A stretch of DNA of 14,585 bases from Dehalococcoidia bacterium UBA6808 (GCA_002452695.1 DKFA01000122.1:1-14585); one strand, 5' to 3'; shown: positions 1-8,062, counted from the stretch's first letter. Program-made: numbers and translations. The notes: generated from the letters alone by a model not told the origin.

Positions 1-458
1 CCCTGAATATTCTTTCGGAAATACAGGACTGGTGGCAAAAGCTGCCTGCCAGTACAATTCTGACGCCGCACGCTGGTGAAATGGCGCGGCTGACCGGTAA
101 TACGATTGAAGAGGTGCAGTCCGACCGGCTGAACGTCTGCCGCCGGGCTGCCATGGACTGGAAGAAGATCGTGGTGCTCAAAGGCGCATTCACCGTGATC
201 GCCGAGCCAGGGGGCCATGCCCGCATTAGCAGCGCAACCAACGCCGGGCTGGCTTCAGCCGGCACCGGGGACGTGATGGCCGGCGCTGTGGCAGGACTGG
301 CCGGACAGGGCATTCCGCTGTTCGACGCAGCAACGCTGGGCGTTTACCTGCATGCCGCAGCCGGAGAGATGGCACGCAGTGAGATGGGCGATGCGGGCAT
401 GCTGGCCAGTGATCTTCTGCCTTTGCTACCCAGGGCGATCAAAGCGCTGAAGTCTTAG
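1..458 (+). CDS. nnrD: ADP/ATP-dependent NAD(P)H-hydrate dehydratase, C-terminal part
   Basis: This is the C-terminal part of a carbohydrate-kinase-like (ribokinase-fold) dehydratase that uses ADP or ATP to convert damaged hydrated NAD(P)H back to NAD(P)H, a cytosolic metabolite-repair step. The reading frame is open from base 3, so the gene continues past the left edge; the internal ATG at 81 is not its start. Visible family hallmarks are TPHAGEMARLTG around 60-95, a VLKG strand, and the anion-hole/catalytic motif GTGDVMAG near 260-285, followed by a helix with YLHAAAGE. The gene ends with TAG, 49 bp before coaX on the same strand. Whether the missing part carries an NnrE epimerase domain, as in bifunctional Nnr proteins, cannot be told. 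The family call is secure; the exact nucleotide donor (ADP in most bacteria) is inferred. Confidence 0.9.
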   Translation, partial: LNILSEIQDWWQKLPASTILTPHAGEMARLTGNTIEEVQSDRLNVCRRAAMDWKKIVVLKGAFTVIAEPGGHARISSATNAGLASAGTGDVMAGAVAGLAGQGIPLFDAATLGVYLHAAAGEMARSEMGDAGMLASDLLPLLPRAIKALKS

Positions 459-490
459 CCGCCGGGGGGGGTGAATTGTAGTCTCATTTA

Positions 491-499
491 TGTCATAAT
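491..499 (+). promoter_or_regulatory. Candidate extended -10 promoter of coaX
   Basis: TGT followed by CATAAT (494-499) fits the TGn-extended -10 pattern with five of six hexamer matches. Counting from the hexamer puts the transcription start near 506, two bases before the coaX ATG at 508. No convincing -35 and no clear Shine-Dalgarno sequence are present, which is consistent with a nearly leaderless message. coaX could also be read through from nnrD. Confidence 0.35.
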
Positions 500-507
500 G
501 AAGTACT

Positions 508-1275
508 ATGTTGTTAGCGCTTGATATAGGTAATACCAACATTACCTGCGGGGTTTTTCAGGGCGACAAGCTCGTCACGACCTGGCGCATGTCGACGGCC
601 ATCCACCGCATGCCCGACGAATATGCCAACATGATGCTGTCGATCATGGAGCGCAGGGGCGTAACCGGCGCCCAGATCAAAGATGTGGTCATTTGCAGCG
701 TGGTGCCTCCGCTGCTGATCATTTTTGATGAGGTCTGCAAGTACTTTCTGAAAAAGTCACCGCTGATCGTGGAGGCCGGCGTCAAGACCGGCATACGTAT
801 AGATATGGATAATCCGCGCGAGGTGGGCGCCGATCGCATCGCGAATGCAGTGGCGGCACATCAACTTTACGGCAGCCCGCTGATCATTATCGATATGGGC
901 ACAGCCACCACCATCGACGTGATCAACAAGTCCGGAGACTATATCGGCGGGGCCATTGCCCCCGGCATCTACATCGCGACAGAGGCCCTCTTTACACGCA
1001 CAGCCGTGCTGCCCAGGATAGAGTTGAGCCTGCCCAGGAAAGCCATCGGCAGGAACACTGTAGCTGCCATGCAATCGGGCATTGTCTTCGGCTATATCGG
1101 CCTGATCGAGGGACTGGTCAACCGCATCCAGGCGGAGCTCGATGAAAAAGCCAAGGTGATCGGTGCAGGCGGTTTCGCTACCCTGCTCTCACAGGCCACC
1201 AATGTCATCGATATCGTCAACTCCGACCTCACGCTGATCGGATTGCGCATGATCTACAATATGAACCGGCCGTAA
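508..1275 (+). CDS. coaX: Type III pantothenate kinase (CoaX)
   Basis: It phosphorylates pantothenate to 4'-phosphopantothenate with ATP, the first committed step of CoA synthesis; type III enzymes are not feedback-inhibited by CoA. The 255-residue length is normal for CoaX. ASKHA-fold motifs are in order: the N-terminal phosphate loop DIGNTNI (residues 6-12), VGADR (106-110) with the expected catalytic Asp109, the second phosphate motif DMGTATT (129-135), and GGAIAPGI (147-154). The ATG at 508 gives the canonical N-terminus MLLALDIGNTN, so the start is convincing although no good ribosome-binding site precedes it. coaBC follows 15 bp downstream and its Shine-Dalgarno sequence overlaps the coaX stop, so the two CoA-pathway genes are very probably co-transcribed. 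Confidence 0.95.
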   Translation: MLLALDIGNTNITCGVFQGDKLVTTWRMSTAIHRMPDEYANMMLSIMERRGVTGAQIKDVVICSVVPPLLIIFDEVCKYFLKKSPLIVEAGVKTGIRIDMDNPREVGADRIANAVAAHQLYGSPLIIIDMGTATTIDVINKSGDYIGGAIAPGIYIATEALFTRTAVLPRIELSLPRKAIGRNTVAAMQSGIVFGYIGLIEGLVNRIQAELDEKAKVIGAGGFATLLSQATNVIDIVNSDLTLIGLRMIYNMNRP

Positions 1276-1290
1276 AGGAGCATAATAGAT

Positions 1291-2496
1291 ATGGCTGAAA
1301 AGGTAAAAACGGTCGTTCTGGGTGTAACAGGCAGCATCGCGGCCTTCAAGGCCGCGGAGCTGGCTTCACGTCTTACCAGGAACGGTTTCAGGGTCGAAAC
1401 GATCATGACCGCCTCGGCCCAGGAGTTCATCAGTCCGCTCACCTTCCGAAATATTACGGGGCGCCCCGTGGTCACCACTATGTGGGATCCGGCCTCGGAG
1501 TTCAGCGTCGAGCATATCGCCCTGGCTGAAGCTGCCGACGTGGTATTGATAGCCCCTGCCACCGCCAATATCATCACCAAGCTCGCCTGCGGACTGGCGG
1601 ATGATATGCTCAGCAGCACCGTGCTCGCCACCAGGGCCCCCATTGTGATCGCACCGGCCATGAACGACAATATGTGGGCCAATGAGATCACGCAGCAGAA
1701 TGTGGAAAAACTGAAAAAGCGCGACTTCACCTTCGTGGGACCTGCCGAGGGCAGGCTGGCCTCCGGCAAGAAAGGACTGGGAAGGCTGGCGGAGCTGGAC
1801 GAGATATTCGATATTACACTTAAGGTACTGGGACGCAAAGGCGATCTGAAGGGCAGGCGTATAGTGGTGACGGCAGGAGGAACATCCGAGCCGCTTGACC
1901 CCGTGCGCTGCCTGACCAACCACTCATCCGGCAAAATGGGCTACGCCATAGCTGAAGCGGCACGCAATCGCGGCGCTGAAGTGACACTGATAAGCGCTTC
2001 GACGGCCCTGTCAAGACCAGCCGGACTAGAGATCGTGTCTGTCAAAACCACAGAAGAAATGCTGAATGCTGTACAGGCAGCGGTAAAAAAAGCCGATGCT
2101 TTGATCATGGCTGCCGCTCCCGCCGATTTCCGCCCGGTCAAAGCATCCAGCGCCAAGATCAAGCGCCAGAGTATATCAAACCTGATACTGGAGCTGGAAA
2201 AGACGCCCGATATACTGGCCAGCGTCAAGGGCAATTTTGTCCGGGTGGGCTTCGCCGCCGAGAGCGACCACGTCGTTGAAAACGCCGTGGACAAGATCAG
2301 GCGCAAGGGCCTCGACCTGATCGTAGCCAACGATATCACCGAAAAGGGCAGCGGGTTCGGCGCGGATACCAACCGCGTCACCATCATAGACGGCGAAGGC
2401 AGGGCCGACGCACTGCCCATGCTGACCAAGGGCCAGGTGGCCGACCGCCTGCTCGACCGGGTGTCCGCGCTGCTGAAGAAAGGAAAGAGCGGATGA
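1291..2496 (+). CDS. coaBC: Bifunctional phosphopantothenoylcysteine decarboxylase / phosphopantothenate-cysteine ligase
   Basis: It joins 4'-phosphopantothenate to cysteine using CTP (CoaB) and decarboxylates the product to 4'-phosphopantetheine with FMN (CoaC), directly following CoaX in the pathway. The length of 401 residues is typical. The CoaC half shows the flavoprotein start VTGSIAAFKA (12-21), His75 in SVEHIALAE, and the PAMNDNMW motif (122-129). The CoaB half starts near 189 with VTAGGTSEPLDPVR, Asn210 in TNHSSGKMG, and Lys289 in SAKIKR, the residues known to matter in the E. coli enzyme. Odd point: the active-site lid reads EGRLASGKKGLGRL (153-166), with Ser158 where E. coli has the catalytic Cys158. 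A good Shine-Dalgarno AAAGGAG (1274-1280) precedes the ATG. The stop codon overlaps the ATG of the hicB relic (ATGA). Confidence 0.95.
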   Translation: MAEKVKTVVLGVTGSIAAFKAAELASRLTRNGFRVETIMTASAQEFISPLTFRNITGRPVVTTMWDPASEFSVEHIALAEAADVVLIAPATANIITKLACGLADDMLSSTVLATRAPIVIAPAMNDNMWANEITQQNVEKLKKRDFTFVGPAEGRLASGKKGLGRLAELDEIFDITLKVLGRKGDLKGRRIVVTAGGTSEPLDPVRCLTNHSSGKMGYAIAEAARNRGAEVTLISASTALSRPAGLEIVSVKTTEEMLNAVQAAVKKADALIMAAAPADFRPVKASSAKIKRQSISNLILELEKTPDILASVKGNFVRVGFAAESDHVVENAVDKIRRKGLDLIVANDITEKGSGFGADTNRVTIIDGEGRADALPMLTKGQVADRLLDRVSALLKKGKSG

Positions 2497-2708
2497 AACG
2501 TAAATTTACAAGGGTTATCAATAAATCCGGCAAATGGTATACGGGCTATATCGAAGAGATACCCGGTGTAAATACGCAGGTGCGCACTTTAAAAGAGGTC
2601 AGAGAAAACCTCAAGTAAGCACTGGAGTTGATCATCGTATCTAACCGGGAATTATATGCCAGGGAACATACAGATTCACTGGTTGTTAGAGAATCGATCG
2701 AAATAAAT
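2493..2708 (+). pseudogene. hicB-like antitoxin relic with an in-frame stop
   Basis: The ATG overlaps the coaBC stop (ATGA), with AGGAAAG upstream at 2481-2487. The first 41 codons read like a small HicB-family antitoxin: a strand-forming start, KWYTGYIEEIPGVNTQ, then TLKEVRENLK, followed by TAA at 2616-2618. The same frame continues beyond the stop as ALELIIVSNREL and then a tail with VVRESIEIN, which is how such antitoxins continue (family memory: NLKEALELVLEANREL, then a VIRE-type tail). The stop therefore sits where a Glu codon is expected; one GAA-to-TAA change explains it. Either the gene is dead, or a 41-residue truncated product is made. A sequencing error is the remaining alternative. 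The HicB reading rests on recalled motifs only. Confidence 0.65.
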
Positions 2709-2709
2709 A

Positions 2710-2757
2710 TTTACAGCTGCAAGCATTTGCCGCGATCTCGGTATTCCACCGATTTAA
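2710..2757 (+). pseudogene. hicA-like toxin relic, C-terminal end only
   Basis: One frame off from the hicB tail, these codons read FTAASICRDLGIPPI and then stop. This strongly resembles the C-terminal end of HicA mRNA-interferase toxins (typically an EI..FTAR.ICKQLGIP ending). Only about 15 codons remain; the start, the double-stranded-RNA-binding-like core and the catalytic His region are missing. In the preceding hicB frame the residues EIN sit immediately upstream, so a deletion seems to have joined the end of hicB to the end of hicA, with one extra base at about 2709. No toxin can be made from this. Confidence 0.55.
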
Positions 2758-2814
2758 TCACACCGCCGTTGTACTGGATCAATTCATCTCTGGTTCATAA
2801 TATATCAGATGCGT

Positions 2815-2820
2815 TATAAT
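2815..2820 (+). promoter_or_regulatory. Candidate -10 box upstream of valS
   Basis: A perfect TATAAT lies 61 bp before the valS ATG, in the AT-rich gap after the hic relic. No convincing -35 is found at 16-18 bp spacing, and the TG of an extended -10 is not matched. The leader carries no T-box motif that I can recognise, so no tRNA-responsive control is claimed. Confidence 0.35.
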
Positions 2821-2881
2821 AAGCGGTCTTAATTGAACAGGTAATCAACCATAAATTAGATAACTCGAGCCGGGGTTAAAC

Positions 2882-5539
2882 ATGATAGAGATAGCTAAAG
2901 CCTACGAATCCAAACAGGTCGAGGACAGGATTTATAAATTCTGGAAGGACGGCGGTTATTTCAAACCGAAAATCGATTCGGGGAAGAAGCCGTTCACCAT
3001 TATCATGCCCCCGCCCAACGTGACGGGAGAGCTGCACGTCGGCCACGCCCTCACGGCCACGCTGGAAGATATTATGACTCGCTGGCACCGCATGCTGGGC
3101 GACCCCTCCCTCTGGCTGCCGGGCGTCGACCATGCCGGCATTGCCACACAGGTGGTCGTGGAAAAAGAGATCGCCAAAGAAGGGCTGGACCGCCACCAGA
3201 TGGGGCGCGAGGAGTTCCTCAAACGAGTCTGGGCCTGGGCCAATAAGTCCCGCAGCGCAATCACGCACCAGCACGAGCGCCTGGGCGCATCGTGCGACTG
3301 GTCACGCGAATGTTTCACCCTGGACGACGGCCCGGTCAAAGCCGTGAAGGCCACCTTCATCAACCTGTATAACAAGGGCCTGATCTACCGCGGCGAAAGG
3401 ATCATCAACTGGTGCCCGCGCTGCCGCACCGCCCTGTCCGATCTGGAGGTGCAGAATAAGGACCTTGCCAGCAACCTATGGCACATGAAATATCCCTATG
3501 AGGACGGCAGCGGGTTCGTCACCGTCGCCACCACACGCCCCGAGACCTACCTGGGCGACGCTGCTGTGGCGGTCAACCCCGAGGATGAGCGCTACACCAG
3601 CCTGCTCGGCAAAAAGGTCATTCTTCCATTCATCAACCGGGCCATCCCCATCATCGGGGACGAGGCCATCGACATGGCCTTTGGCACGGGTATGGTCAAG
3701 GTCACACCCGCCCACGACCCGGTGGACTTCGAGATCTCCGAGCGGCACCACCTGCCGGTCATCCACATACTAAACCCCGACGCCACCATGAACGAAAACG
3801 CCGGCCCGTATGCCGGGCTGGACCGCTTCGAAGCGCGCAAACGCGTGGTCGAGGACTTCGAAAAAGAAGGCCTGATGGAGAAGATTGAGCCTTATTCACA
3901 TGCCGTGCCCCACTGTTTCCGCTGCTCTACTGTTATTGAGCCAGAGGTCAGCAAGCAGTGGTTCGTCAAGATCGGCCCGCTGGCCGAACCGGCCGCTGAA
4001 GCTGTACGCTGTGGCAGGATCAAAATCCTGCCTGAGCGCTTTACTAAGATCTACCTGAACTGGATGGAAAACATCCGCGACTGGTGCATCAGCCGCCAGC
4101 TCTGGTGGGGGCACCGCATACCCGTCTGGTACTGCGGCAAGTGCGGAGAAATGATCGTCTCCGCCGACACACCAGACAAATGCCCCAAATGCGGCGGCAC
4201 GCAGCTTGAGCAGGACCCTGACGTGCTGGATACCTGGTTCAGCTCAGCCCTGTGGCCCCATTCTACACTGGGCTGGCCTGACCATACCGAAGACCTTAAG
4301 TACTTCTATCCGACCTCTGTCATGGAGACCGGCTACGATATCCTCTTCTTCTGGGTGGCCCGTATGATCATGATGGGCATCGAAAACACGGGCGATGTGC
4401 CTTTCCGCACCGTCTACCTGCACGGCCTGATCCGCGATGAGAAGGGCGAGAAGATGAGCAAAATGAAGGGCAACGTGCTCAATCCACTGACCGCCATCGA
4501 CCAGTACGGCTGCGATGCACTGCGCTTCGCCCTCACCACCGGTACGGCGCCCGGCAACGATATCAATATGGGCGCACACCGCATGGAGGCGGGCCGCAAT
4601 TTCGCTAATAAGCTGTGGAATGCTGGACGCTTCGTGCTCAAGGCTATGGAGGCTGAGCCTGTCAGCCGTGACGCCTTCACGGATATCAGCAAATACCTGA
4701 CAGAGACCGAGGACCGCTGGATCGTGTCACGGCTCAACCGCCTGGTCAAAGAGGTGGACTCGCTGCTCAAGGATTTCCAGTTCGGCGAGGCTGAGAAAGA
4801 GATCCACGATTTCCTGTGGGGCGAGTACTGCGACTGGTATATCGAGACATCCAAGCAGAGGCTGGGGAAAGCGGGATCTCCGCTGCCTGTGCTGGCCTAT
4901 GTGCTGGAAACGGCGCTCAGGCTGCTGCACCCCTTTATGCCCTTTATCACTGAAGAGCTGTGGCAGAAGATGAAAGAGCGCCTGCCGCACGGGACGCTGG
5001 AAGCGCCTGCCCTGATCGTAGCTCCTTACCCCGTTGCCGATGACAAACTGTCAGACGCCGAGGCCGAACAGATAATGGAAGCGGTTATGGAGATCGTGCG
5101 CACCATCCGCACTGCCCGAGCTGAGTATAAAGTCGATATCGGCAAATGGGTGGAATCATATGTTTACGCCGACAGCCTGCTTAAAGATATCCAGTCCAGG
5201 TCTGCGATGATCGAAACCCTGGCCAGGACAAGGCCGCTCACAGTGCTGCCGCGTGACAAACGCCCGGCCGGAAATGAAAAATCACTGGTGGCTGTATTGA
5301 AAGACGCAGAGGTAATCGTTCCACTGGCAGGTATGGTAGACCTCGCCGCCGAGAAAGCCCGCCTGTCCAGGGAGATGGAAGGGCTTGAGCGAGAGATTGG
5401 ACGCCTCACACAACGGCTGAGAGACGAGCAATTCACATCCAAGGCGCCGCCCGCCGTCGTAGAAAAAGAGAAGGCCCGTCTGGAGGAGTATAAGAGCAAG
5501 TTTTCCCGCATGCAGGCAGAGTTGCAGCAACTCGGTTAG
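2882..5539 (+). CDS. valS: Valine-tRNA ligase
   Basis: This class Ia synthetase charges tRNA-Val and edits misactivated threonine. At 885 residues it is a normal bacterial ValRS. Motifs in order: the N-terminal ATP site PPPNVTGELHVGHA (43-56, HIGH-type HVGH at 52-55); a CPRC pair near 178-181; the inserted editing (CP1) domain with TTRPETYLGDAAVAVNP; a CFRC pair in CFRCSTVIEPEVSKQWFVK; a Zn-ribbon-like CGKC (418-421) with CPKC (434-437); the valine-site region WPDHTEDLKYFYPTSVMETGYD; and the second ATP signature KMSKM (524-528). The C-terminus ends in the coiled-coil tRNA-binding arm (AEKARLSREMEGLEREIGRL). The start is set by the family's usual N-terminus; the ribosome-binding site is poor. 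It converges on the 233-aa gene with overlapping stop codons. Confidence 0.97.
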   Translation: MIEIAKAYESKQVEDRIYKFWKDGGYFKPKIDSGKKPFTIIMPPPNVTGELHVGHALTATLEDIMTRWHRMLGDPSLWLPGVDHAGIATQVVVEKEIAKEGLDRHQMGREEFLKRVWAWANKSRSAITHQHERLGASCDWSRECFTLDDGPVKAVKATFINLYNKGLIYRGERIINWCPRCRTALSDLEVQNKDLASNLWHMKYPYEDGSGFVTVATTRPETYLGDAAVAVNPEDERYTSLLGKKVILPFINRAIPIIGDEAIDMAFGTGMVKVTPAHDPVDFEISERHHLPVIHILNPDATMNENAGPYAGLDRFEARKRVVEDFEKEGLMEKIEPYSHAVPHCFRCSTVIEPEVSKQWFVKIGPLAEPAAEAVRCGRIKILPERFTKIYLNWMENIRDWCISRQLWWGHRIPVWYCGKCGEMIVSADTPDKCPKCGGTQLEQDPDVLDTWFSSALWPHSTLGWPDHTEDLKYFYPTSVMETGYDILFFWVARMIMMGIENTGDVPFRTVYLHGLIRDEKGEKMSKMKGNVLNPLTAIDQYGCDALRFALTTGTAPGNDINMGAHRMEAGRNFANKLWNAGRFVLKAMEAEPVSRDAFTDISKYLTETEDRWIVSRLNRLVKEVDSLLKDFQFGEAEKEIHDFLWGEYCDWYIETSKQRLGKAGSPLPVLAYVLETALRLLHPFMPFITEELWQKMKERLPHGTLEAPALIVAPYPVADDKLSDAEAEQIMEAVMEIVRTIRTARAEYKVDIGKWVESYVYADSLLKDIQSRSAMIETLARTRPLTVLPRDKRPAGNEKSLVAVLKDAEVIVPLAGMVDLAAEKARLSREMEGLEREIGRLTQRLRDEQFTSKAPPAVVEKEKARLEEYKSKFSRMQAELQQLG

Positions 5540-6237
5540 ACTGTCCTGCCGCACATCCTGCGGCACATCAGCATGAGGGCCTTATTGGTATCGCTGGCAA
5601 CCTTGGGCTTCTCACTATGCTTGACGCGGTATTTAAACAGCCAGTAGGTAAACTCTTTCCATTCTCCCAGCGTCAACGACCTGCGGTAGGTATACTTCAT
5701 CTCTTTCTGAAAGGCATGGAGCAATTCCGACTGCCCCGAACCATAGATGCGCCTGAAGGCTTGCTCAGCTTCATCATCAGGCCTCAGAGGCGTAATGCTG
5801 CGCTTCCTCACCTCGTAAATGACGGCCAGGATCAGCGCCTGCTCCGTCATTACCCCGTAAAGGTAATTCAGGTAGGCGCGGTACTTGGGCGCTCCCAGCG
5901 CCCGCTTGAACTCGGCATCGGTCAATTCAAGCGGGGCACGTTCGAAGAAGAGCAGGTTGATCAACTCTTCCTCAGGTATACTGTCTTTGATCTCGTCGCA
6001 AAGACGTTCGGCCAGCCTCATCCAGTCGAAGGCCTCTCCCCCAATCAGGTAGATGTAGTGATCGTCCCGGTACACTTCGGATGAGCTTCTCCACAAACGC
6101 ATCGCTTCCAGCAGCGAGATAAACCAGTTGCGTCCCTGCTTTATGGAGTCTTTAAGGTGCTGGATGGCGCGAGCATCGCCAGCCAGCGCCGCGGCTGTGC
6201 GGCCGTCATCCGGGTTGTGCTCTTTCCTGTCGCTCAT
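5536..6237 (-). CDS. Conserved-looking protein of unknown function, 233 aa
   Basis: I do not recognise a family. The protein is soluble-looking and mostly helical, with a charged N-terminus (MSDRKEHNPDDG), an Ala/Asp-rich helix, an aromatic-rich middle (residues about 55-100, with YLIGGEAFDWMRLAE), PKYRAYLNYLYG and a basic C-terminal region ending MCRRMCGRTV. No signal peptide, convincing membrane span or clear metal-binding cluster is seen. Base composition matches the neighbouring core genes. The strand was chosen over a plus-strand overlapping frame because it converges cleanly on valS (stop codons overlap at 5536-5539), has an AAAAGAT-type ribosome-binding site just before its ATG, and has protein-like codon use. 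It lies 96 bp downstream of polX on the same strand. Confidence 0.75.
   Translation of the reverse strand: MSDRKEHNPDDGRTAAALAGDARAIQHLKDSIKQGRNWFISLLEAMRLWRSSSEVYRDDHYIYLIGGEAFDWMRLAERLCDEIKDSIPEEELINLLFFERAPLELTDAEFKRALGAPKYRAYLNYLYGVMTEQALILAVIYEVRKRSITPLRPDDEAEQAFRRIYGSGQSELLHAFQKEMKYTYRRSLTLGEWKEFTYWLFKYRVKHSEKPKVASDTNKALMLMCRRMCGRTV
5547..5565. terminator. Weak hairpin near the convergent valS / 233-aa gene ends
   Basis: TGCCGCA and TGCGGCA form a perfect 7-bp stem around a 5-base loop, 8 bp past the valS stop and inside the last codons of the opposing gene. No T-tract follows on either strand, so intrinsic termination is uncertain. It is the only stem I see at this convergent junction. 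Confidence 0.3.
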
Positions 6238-6252
6238 ATCTTTTCAAAAATG

Positions 6253-6261
6253 ATTTTACCA
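6253..6261 (-). promoter_or_regulatory. Candidate extended -10 promoter of the 233-aa gene
   Basis: On the minus strand TGG precedes TAAAAT, an extended -10 with five of six hexamer matches, 15 bases before the ATG at 6237. The predicted leader is about 9 nt and contains GAAAAG. No clear -35 is seen. This would let the gene be expressed independently of polX. Confidence 0.35.
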
Positions 6262-6302
6262 TATTGAGCGACGAAAACTGCTGCTGCGTGGCTTCCGTAA
6301 TA

Positions 6303-6318
6303 ATCCCCTCTGCGGGAT
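6303..6318 (-). terminator. Very weak hairpin between polX and the 233-aa gene
   Basis: ATCCC and GGGAT pair across a 6-base loop just downstream of the polX stop. On the minus strand only TATTA follows, so the T-tract is poor. It is recorded as a possible stem only. Confidence 0.2.
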
Positions 6319-6333
6319 GGAAGCAAATCCGGT

Positions 6334-8055
6334 TCAGGGCCGCTTCAGCAGGTCAAGGATTTCCCTGAGCGGCCTGGTATTGAGGATATCCTGTGGACGG
6401 CACCAGCCACGCCGCGCCACACCCACACCAAACTTCATCAGAGCCAGGTGAGCGACGGTATGGGCATCTGAGCAAATCACCAGCTTTACACCCAGCTCGC
6501 GCGCCCGGTAAACATAGATATCCTTGAGGTCCAGCCTGTCCGGCATGGCATTAATCTCCAGCGCCTTGTCATACCTGAGCGCGGCTTGAAAAACAGCCTC
6601 AAGATCTACATCCACCGGCTCACGTTCGCCGATCTTGCGGCAGGTGGGATGTGCGATGATATCTATGTTGGGGTCGGCGATGGCCCCGATGATACGCTGT
6701 GTCATCCGCTCCCTGCTTTGCAGGAATGAAGAGTGCACCGAGCCCACTACAACATCGAGCTTGGCCAGCACGTCGCCAGGCAGGTCGAGACTTCCGTCGG
6801 CCTTAATGTCACACTCCACGCCGCTGAGCAAACGGAAGCCCGTATACATTTTATTCAGGCGATGGACTTCGTCAATCAGCCATTCTAACCGCTCCAGCTT
6901 CTCATCGGACGGTATATTGCGCCCGCTGGAATGGTCGGTGATAGCCAGGTACTCATAACCCAGCGACGTGGCCGCTGCGGCCATATCCTCGATGGAGTCC
7001 ATGCCGTCGCTGCTGTAGGTATGGCAGTGCAGGTCGCCCCTGATGTCTCCCACTTCGATCAGGCGCGGTAGGGCATTTTGGGCAGCCAGATCGATCTCAC
7101 CCATATCTTCCCTGATCTCGGGCGGTATATACTGCAGTCCCAGAAAAGCATAAAAGGAGTGCTCGTCAGCAAAACGGTGAAGTTCCCGCGTCTTCATATC
7201 GGTGATGCCGTATTCGCTCAGGCTAAATCCCTGCTTTTGTGAACGTGTGCGCAGGGCTACGTTATGCTCCTTGCTGCCGGTGAAATGCTGGAGGAGCGAT
7301 CCAAAATCGGCGTGCTCAACCATGCGCAGGTCAGCCTGCAACCCACCGGGCAGGATGACGCTGGCCTTGGTCGGGCCCTGCGATAAGATCTCCCTCACCT
7401 GGGGCAGCTTAACGAAAGCCGCTACCACGGACTCAGGATCGTCGGCTGTTCCCATCAGGTCAATGTCGCCCACCGTCTCCCTGAACCTGCGCAGGCTGCC
7501 GGCGGGCGTAAGATTGCGTACCCCTGGTAAATCCTTCAGAGCATCAAGCGCCTGTTCTACCACCGGGAGCGCTTCTCCCAGCGGAATGCGGGTGTCTTTT
7601 CGCCGATAGGCTTCGATAGAATGCAGAATATTGGCAGCGGTCTTTTCTCCCATCCGCTCCAGCGATGCTACCCGCCCATCTCTGATGGCCTGTTCAAGCT
7701 GCTCGGCCGATGTAACTCCAAGCTCCGTGGCCAGCCGGTAAGCCGTCTTGGGGCCGATATTGGGGATATCCAGCAGACTGATGATACCCTCGGGAAACTG
7801 GGCTTTCAAATCCTCGTAATATTTCAATTTGCCGGTCTTGATCAACTCCAGTGACTTGGCGGCGATAGCTTCGCCTATGCCGGGGATGTCCGTTATGTCC
7901 TTGCCCTCCTCGTGCATCAACTCCATCTCCTCCGGGAGCCGCCGGATAATCTGGGCAGCCCGCGCATAGGCGCGGATCTTAAACTTGTTCTCGTTCTTGA
8001 GCTCGAGCAGGTCGGCGATGTTTTCAAAGACGGCGGCAATATCAACGTTTTTCAT
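6334..8055 (-). CDS. polX: PolX-family DNA polymerase with C-terminal PHP nuclease domain
   Basis: This is a bacterial family X polymerase, usually linked to base-excision repair gap filling, fused to a metal-dependent PHP domain with 3'-5' exonuclease or phosphodiesterase activity. The length of 573 residues is standard. Order: an N-terminal 8-kDa-like domain with helix-hairpin-helix motifs (IPGIGEAIAAKSLE near 57-70, IPNIGPKTAYRLATELG near 97-113); the polymerase active site GSLRR (186-190) with GDIDL (Asp197, Asp199) and the third aspartate Asp242 in LQADLRM; then the PHP domain from about 338 with DLHCH (His343, His345), TDH (Asp374, His375), Glu414, His441, His469 and SDAH (Asp530, His532). 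All expected metal ligands are present, so both activities look intact. The start is supported by the usual N-terminus and by a perfect extended -10 immediately upstream. Confidence 0.95.
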   Translation of the reverse strand: MKNVDIAAVFENIADLLELKNENKFKIRAYARAAQIIRRLPEEMELMHEEGKDITDIPGIGEAIAAKSLELIKTGKLKYYEDLKAQFPEGIISLLDIPNIGPKTAYRLATELGVTSAEQLEQAIRDGRVASLERMGEKTAANILHSIEAYRRKDTRIPLGEALPVVEQALDALKDLPGVRNLTPAGSLRRFRETVGDIDLMGTADDPESVVAAFVKLPQVREILSQGPTKASVILPGGLQADLRMVEHADFGSLLQHFTGSKEHNVALRTRSQKQGFSLSEYGITDMKTRELHRFADEHSFYAFLGLQYIPPEIREDMGEIDLAAQNALPRLIEVGDIRGDLHCHTYSSDGMDSIEDMAAAATSLGYEYLAITDHSSGRNIPSDEKLERLEWLIDEVHRLNKMYTGFRLLSGVECDIKADGSLDLPGDVLAKLDVVVGSVHSSFLQSRERMTQRIIGAIADPNIDIIAHPTCRKIGEREPVDVDLEAVFQAALRYDKALEINAMPDRLDLKDIYVYRARELGVKLVICSDAHTVAHLALMKFGVGVARRGWCRPQDILNTRPLREILDLLKRP

Positions 8056-8062
8056 CAGCTAT

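Noticed and set aside
2628..2819. A TTG-started 63-codon plus-strand frame
   Set aside because: It is the in-frame continuation of the hicB relic past its stop; the tail after about 2709 is meaningless because the hicA remnant is read one frame over.
2758..2881. T-box leader for valS
   Set aside because: The leader is short and contains no recognisable T-box sequence or terminator/antiterminator pair.
5617..6084. A 155-codon plus-strand frame opposite the 233-aa gene
   Set aside because: It overlaps the minus-strand gene fully, lacks a good ribosome site, would follow valS without logic, and its protein composition is shadow-like.
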